The position numbers and the translations under genes are program-made. Below, one piece after another: positions 6,110-9,365 of a stretch of 9,365 bases of DNA. Below the pieces are notes generated by a model, which saw nothing but the letters and a program-made list of their open reading frames with translations, was not told the DNA's origin and did no database searches. The stretch's first letter is position 1; each line of letters begins with the position of its first letter. Origin of the DNA: Marinospirillum sp. (GTDB taxonomy: Bacteria; Pseudomonadota; Gammaproteobacteria; Pseudomonadales; Halomonadaceae); the NCBI GenBank assembly GCA_007119985.1, contig SKOQ01000029.1, positions 1 through 9,365 on the forward strand, given 5' to 3'.

Positions 6110-6922
6110 ATGGAGATGAATGCGCACACCAAGCTGGCTCGCTGCCCCCATTGCGGCAGTACCTTCTCGGCGACCGAAGCCATTTTAGAGCAGGCTTTTG
6201 GTGCGGTGCGCTGCGGTGAGTGTTTAAAGATCTTTAATGCTTACCATCATCTTCTGCTCGTCGATGCACCCATCGAACAAGATCTGCACTCGGCGACAGC
6301 TTCACCGACAGCCGATATCAACTTATCGACAAACTCAACCCCCAGTGAACACTGGGCAGAACCAGCAGGACCCAGCTCAGTAGGCGCTCAGGTATTAAGC
6401 ACCGAGATCTTCGATACCGGGCCAGAACTTGCTGAGACAAGTCAAACAGAGGCCAGCGAGACTGAGCCACTGAGCACTGAAGCCCGCCCAAAAAACGCCC
6501 AACCCGCTCCCTGGATCGCCACCGCGCGCCACTGGTGGCAGGCTCAGGTGAGTCCGCATCCCTGGCGCTGGGGCAGCGGCGCACTCTTGGTCTTGTTGCT
6601 GCTGGTCGTCATCAGCCAGCTGTCCTTCACCCCCGCCAATCCTTATCTACTGCGCGAGGTGCGCTTTGCACCCAGTCAAGAAGCAGGCTGGCTACAGGTG
6701 GAATTTGAGTTGAGCAACCCAGGCGGACGCACACTCCCCTTACCTGCGCTCCAGGTCGATTTACTGAATTTAAGTCAACAAAGCCTGAGCAGTCAGCGCT
6801 TTAGCCCTGATGATCTGCGGCTAAATCAACAACAGCTTGAACCCGGAACCGCCGTCATGATTCAACTTCAGGTTCAGCGCCCACGCACACTCGTGCATTC
6901 AGTGCGTGTGACGCCCAACTAG
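6110..6922 (+). CDS. Zinc-ribbon and DUF3426 single-pass membrane protein, function unknown
   Basis: A 270-residue protein of unknown function. The N-terminus has CPHC (Cys12, Cys15) and CGEC (Cys35, Cys38) about twenty residues apart, with the MJ0042-type zinc-ribbon pattern (CxxCGxxF...VRCGxCxxxFNA). A low-complexity acidic, Ser/Thr/Glu-rich stretch (about 52-128) follows. One hydrophobic segment (about 154-172, GSGALLVLLLLVVISQLSF) with Arg153 on its N-terminal side suggests the zinc ribbon is cytoplasmic. The outer part (about 175-270) looks beta-rich and corresponds to the DUF3426 region, with FELSNPGGRTLPLPALQVDL as its clearest part. Proteins of this type sit between prmA and dusB in Pseudomonas relatives. 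ATG 6110 has an AGAG-type binding site about 7 bases upstream; ATG 6116 is an alternative. It is probably cotranscribed with prmA. Confidence 0.85.
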   Translation: MEMNAHTKLARCPHCGSTFSATEAILEQAFGAVRCGECLKIFNAYHHLLLVDAPIEQDLHSATASPTADINLSTNSTPSEHWAEPAGPSSVGAQVLSTEIFDTGPELAETSQTEASETEPLSTEARPKNAQPAPWIATARHWWQAQVSPHPWRWGSGALLVLLLLVVISQLSFTPANPYLLREVRFAPSQEAGWLQVEFELSNPGGRTLPLPALQVDLLNLSQQSLSSQRFSPDDLRLNQQQLEPGTAVMIQLQVQRPRTLVHSVRVTPN

Positions 6923-6941
6923 AGTTTTTAGTCAGATGCCT

Positions 6942-6969
6942 TTTACCCTGTCGCCGAAAGGGGTAAAAT
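6942..6969 (+). promoter_or_regulatory. Putative dusB-fis-purH promoter with dyad symmetry
   Basis: TTTACC (6942-6947) and TAAAAT (6964-6969) are 16 bases apart and match the sigma70 hexamers at 4 and 5 of 6 positions. The bases after the -10 (GCACGCCC) are GC-rich, a discriminator type linked to ppGpp-sensitive stable-RNA-like promoters, including that of E. coli dusB-fis. TTTTACCC (6941-6948) and GGGTAAAA (6961-6968) form an 8-bp perfect inverted repeat covering both hexamers, so a dimeric repressor or a strand-symmetric site is conceivable. Expected transcription starts at about 6975-6978. Confidence 0.5.
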
Positions 6970-7000
6970 GCACGCCCTTTGCACTGGCAGTCCTGACATC

Positions 7001-8005
7001 ATGAACGGCAAGACTCAGATTGGCTTCTCCATTGGCCCTTACCGGATAGAAAACGGCCTTGTACTGGCGCCTATGGCGGGGATCACCGACGCGCCTTTTC
7101 GTGCGCTGTGTCGCCAGCAAGGTGCGGGGCTCACGGTTGCTGAAATGGTCACGGCCGATCAAAGCCTGTGGCACACGCGCAAATCGCGCCTGCGTCTGCC
7201 TCATCTGGATGAACCTGAACCGCGCATGATCCAAATTGCCGGCGCGGACCCGCAGATGCTGGCAGAAGCCGCCAAAGCCAATGTCGACCTTGGCGCGCAA
7301 ATCATCGATATCAATATGGGCTGTCCTGCCAAAAAGGTGTGTAAAAAGGCAGCCGGTTCGGCCCTTATGCGCGATCCCAAGCTGGTTGAGCAGATACTGC
7401 ATCAGGTGGTGCGCGCCGTGGATGTTCCTGTCACCTTGAAAATGCGCACGGGTTGGTCACCAAGCGAACGCAATGCGGTTGAGATTGCGCGGATGGCCGA
7501 ACAAGAAGGGATCCAAGTACTGACCGTACATGGGCGCACACGAGAGGATAAATTCCAAGGTGAGGCAGAATACGCCACGCTGGCGGAAGTCGTGCAAGCG
7601 GTGGGGATTCCGGTGATTGCCAATGGAGATATCACCTCGGCTCGTAAAGCAGAGGCCGTCCTAAAGATCACCCAAGCACAAGGGCTGATGCTCGGACGAG
7701 CGGCACAAGGCCGTCCGTGGATTTTTAGCCAGATCGAAGCTTATTTACAGCATCAACGTGATCTGGATGATCCACCGTTAATTCAGCAACAACAAATGAT
7801 TCGCCAGCATTTGCAAGGCTTGTATGCTACCTATGGTGATATAATGGGCGTGCGCATTGCTCGTAAACACCTTGGCTGGTATCTCAAGGAGCAAGGACAA
7901 GCTCATTGTCGCCATGCATTTAACCTGCTTGACAGCCCTGAAGCGCAACAGCTTTGGGTCGCTGAACAGATGAACCTACTACAAAGAATGAAACACTGTG
8001 ACTGA
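7001..8005 (+). CDS. dusB: tRNA-dihydrouridine synthase B
   Basis: An FMN- and NADPH-dependent enzyme that reduces uridine to dihydrouridine in the tRNA D-loop. From ATG 7001 it has 334 residues, close to the family's 320-335. It shows LAPMAGITDAPFR (22-34), INMGCPAKKV (104-113) with the catalytic Cys108, LKMRTGW (146-152) with the phosphate-binding Lys147, VHGRT (176-180) with His177, ANGDI (207-211), GRAAQGRPW (232-240), and C-terminal RIARKH (285-290). An upstream in-frame ATG at 6968 has a purine-rich AAAGGGG before it. That ATG overlaps the likely -10 hexamer, so it would not lie in the transcript, and its 11 extra residues (MHALCTGSPDI) match nothing known in the family. I therefore prefer 7001, although automatic callers may choose 6968. 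The 3' end overlaps fis by 8 bases, as expected for a dusB-fis operon. Confidence 0.96.
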   Translation: MNGKTQIGFSIGPYRIENGLVLAPMAGITDAPFRALCRQQGAGLTVAEMVTADQSLWHTRKSRLRLPHLDEPEPRMIQIAGADPQMLAEAAKANVDLGAQIIDINMGCPAKKVCKKAAGSALMRDPKLVEQILHQVVRAVDVPVTLKMRTGWSPSERNAVEIARMAEQEGIQVLTVHGRTREDKFQGEAEYATLAEVVQAVGIPVIANGDITSARKAEAVLKITQAQGLMLGRAAQGRPWIFSQIEAYLQHQRDLDDPPLIQQQQMIRQHLQGLYATYGDIMGVRIARKHLGWYLKEQGQAHCRHAFNLLDSPEAQQLWVAEQMNLLQRMKHCD

Positions 8006-8267
8006 AACCAGCAATATCCATTCCAGCCCTTCTGAGCCACCTCGCCCTTTACGCGAAAGCGTGATGGCCGCCCTTGACCAGTATTTTGTCCAGCTTGAAG
8101 GTCAACCGGTGAACAATCTGTATGACATGGTGCTTGAAGAGGTTGAAGCCCCCCTCTTAGAAGCCGTGATGCGCTATACCGAGCACAACCAAACCAAGGC
8201 CTCGAACCTGCTTGGTCTTAATCGCGGCACTCTGCGCAAAAAACTCAAGCAATATAATCTTATCTAA
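7998..8267 (+). CDS. fis: DNA-binding protein Fis
   Basis: A nucleoid-associated homodimer that bends DNA, stimulates rRNA and tRNA promoters in fast growth, and assists site-specific recombination in enteric bacteria. The 89-residue protein aligns closely with E. coli Fis (98 residues): PLRESVMAALDQYFVQLEGQ, then NNLYDMVLEEVEAPLLEAVM (dimer core helices). The helix-turn-helix covers about 65-86 and ends NRGTLRKKLKQY, with Arg76, Thr78, Arg80 and Lys81 in the DNA-contacting positions. The N-terminal arm is about nine residues shorter than in E. coli. The start is GTG 7998, the only suitable in-frame codon, since the next Met is residue 23 inside the conserved core. It overlaps the dusB stop by 8 bases and lacks a clear binding site, which suggests translational coupling. 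purH follows 23 bases after the stop. Confidence 0.96.
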   Translation: MTETSNIHSSPSEPPRPLRESVMAALDQYFVQLEGQPVNNLYDMVLEEVEAPLLEAVMRYTEHNQTKASNLLGLNRGTLRKKLKQYNLI

Positions 8268-8274
8268 GCTGCCC

Positions 8275-8280
8275 AAGGAG
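8275..8280 (+). promoter_or_regulatory. Shine-Dalgarno sequence of purH
   Basis: AAGGAG, 10 bases before ATG 8291, is the strongest ribosome binding site in the window. It contrasts with the missing site of fis just upstream. With no terminator or promoter visible in the 23-base fis-purH gap, it suggests purH is read from the same message but translated independently. Confidence 0.7.
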
Positions 8281-8290
8281 CTTTAGGCCC

Positions 8291-9365
8291 ATGCCCACCT
8301 CTCAACTTGCCCCTCTACGTCGTGCACTGATTAGCGTTTCAGATAAAACGGGGATTGTCGAATTCGCCCGCGCTCTGGCTGAGCGTGGTGTCCACCTGCT
8401 CTCCACTGGCGGCACTTTTAAGTTGCTGCAAGCAGAACAGATTCCGGTCACCGAGGTTTCTGAGCACACTGGCTTTCCCGAAATGATGGATGGCCGTGTC
8501 AAAACGCTCCACCCTAAAATTCACGGTGGCATTCTCGGTCGGCGCGGGCAGGATGACGCAGTGATGGCCGAGCATGGCATTGATCCGATTGATCTGGTCG
8601 TCGTCAACCTCTACCCCTTCCAGCAAACCATAGATCGGGATGATTGCACCCTCGAGCTGGCGATTGAAAACATCGATATCGGCGGCCCAACCATGGTGCG
8701 TTCCTGCGCCAAGAACCATGCGCACACCACGATCGTGGTGAACAGCACTGACTATGAGACCATCCTTGCTGAAATGGATGCCCATCAAGGCCAGATCAGC
8801 GGCGCAACTCGCTTTGATCTTGCCGTGAAGGCTTTTGAGCACACCGCAGCCTATGATGGCGCCATCGCCAACTACTTGGGTCGCCGTGTTGAAGGTGGCA
8901 ATGAGGACTTTCCACGCACCTTTAATAGCCAGTTTGTGAAGCGCCAAGAAATGCGCTATGGCGAAAACCCCCATCAAAAAGCCGCTTTTTATGTTGAAGC
9001 ACAACAAAGCGAATCGAGCGTATCCAGTGCCGTGTCTTTGCAGGGCAAGGCCTTGTCCTACAACAATATTGCCGACACTGATGCCGCCTTTGAGTGCGTC
9101 AAAGCCTTCCAAGAACCCGCCTGCGTGATTGTTAAACATGCCAATCCCTGTGGTGTGGCGGTGGATCAGGATCTGTGCAGCGCTTATGATCGCGCCTTTA
9201 AAACAGATCCCACCAGCGCCTTTGGCGGCATTCTGGCTTTCAACCGCACACTCGATGCCTTAACTGCGCGCACCCTTGTTGAACGCCAGTTTGCTGAAGT
9301 GATTATTGCCCCTGGTATTGAAAAAGCCGCACAAGAAATTCTTGCTACCAAGCCTAACCTGCGCG
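8291..9365 (+). CDS. purH: Bifunctional AICAR transformylase / IMP cyclohydrolase PurH (partial)
   Basis: Catalyses the last two steps of purine synthesis: formylation of AICAR to FAICAR with 10-formyl-THF, then ring closure to IMP. The frame is open from ATG 8291 to the window edge, giving 358 complete codons of an expected 520-530, so roughly the last third is missing. The N-terminal IMP cyclohydrolase domain shows ISVSDKTG (14-21), LLSTGGTFKLL (36-46), DGRVKTLHPKIHGGIL (67-82) and VVVNLYPF (103-110). The start of the transformylase domain shows MRYGENPHQKA (221-231), GKALSYNNI (252-260) and VIVKHANPCGVA (279-290), with catalytic Lys282 and His283, then TDPTSAFGGILAFN (305-318). It is preceded by a strong AAGGAG site and follows fis closely, as in Pseudomonas, where purD usually comes next. 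A long opposite-strand frame here is only a shadow of its codon use. Confidence 0.99.
   Translation, partial: MPTSQLAPLRRALISVSDKTGIVEFARALAERGVHLLSTGGTFKLLQAEQIPVTEVSEHTGFPEMMDGRVKTLHPKIHGGILGRRGQDDAVMAEHGIDPIDLVVVNLYPFQQTIDRDDCTLELAIENIDIGGPTMVRSCAKNHAHTTIVVNSTDYETILAEMDAHQGQISGATRFDLAVKAFEHTAAYDGAIANYLGRRVEGGNEDFPRTFNSQFVKRQEMRYGENPHQKAAFYVEAQQSESSVSSAVSLQGKALSYNNIADTDAAFECVKAFQEPACVIVKHANPCGVAVDQDLCSAYDRAFKTDPTSAFGGILAFNRTLDALTARTLVERQFAEVIIAPGIEKAAQEILATKPNLR

Noticed and set aside
6918..6975. Fis binding site for autoregulation near the dusB promoter
   Set aside because: Fis autoregulation is known in E. coli, but I could not find a 15-base match to the G/C-bounded Fis consensus that I would trust here.
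6932..7402. Minus-strand open frame (156 codons) opposite the start of dusB
   Set aside because: It covers the dusB promoter and its conserved N-terminal region, and the peptide shows no motif. It is a shadow.
8339..9139. Long minus-strand open frame (266 codons) opposite purH
   Set aside because: It lies wholly inside purH, whose motifs are unmistakable. The predicted peptide has no recognisable domain and no ribosome binding site; it is a by-product of purH codon use.

Overview
The window carries a block of housekeeping genes, all on the + strand, in the order dsbD - aroQ - accB - accC - prmA - zinc-ribbon/DUF3426 gene - dusB - fis - purH. This is the order known from Pseudomonas (dipZ-aroQ1-accB-accC-prmA-...-dusB-fis-purH). 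Together with a short Fis directly downstream of DusB, it points to a gammaproteobacterium of the Pseudomonadales/Oceanospirillales type. Base composition looks moderate over the genes and clearly AT-richer in the first 500 bases. I do not assign a genus.

Left edge (1-585). A gene start on the minus strand runs off the window at base 1. Its 46 visible residues resemble the N-terminus of VgrG-type type VI secretion tip proteins. Between it and dsbD lie an AT-rich spacer and a 140-base palindromic element (363-502). The element has matching inverted ends and lies between two CTAG tetranucleotides, like a MITE of IS5 type. This side looks like the breakpoint where conserved synteny meets accessory DNA.

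Core (586-6922). dsbD encodes the inner-membrane electron carrier that keeps periplasmic disulfide isomerases reduced. It is followed by a hairpin-rich gap whose arms could pair in alternative ways and which ends in an intrinsic terminator just before aroQ (type II dehydroquinase, shikimate pathway). accB and accC encode the biotin carrier and biotin carboxylase of acetyl-CoA carboxylase. They are separated by a small hairpin with a UUCG-type loop placed against the accC ribosome binding site, and are closed by a strong intrinsic terminator. prmA (ribosomal protein L11 methyltransferase) and a membrane-anchored zinc-ribbon protein of unknown function follow as a pair.

Right part (6923-9365). 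A sigma70-like promoter with a GC-rich discriminator precedes dusB (tRNA dihydrouridine synthase). fis overlaps the dusB end by 8 bases, and purH (last two steps of IMP synthesis) follows 23 bases later and runs off the window. dusB-fis-purH looks like one transcription unit joining translation, nucleoid control and purine supply.

No tRNA, rRNA, CRISPR array or complete insertion sequence was seen. The core is ordinary and highly conserved. The less ordinary items are the left-edge VgrG-like start, the palindromic element, and the RNA hairpins before aroQ and accC. I found no clear evidence of a previously undescribed multi-gene system.
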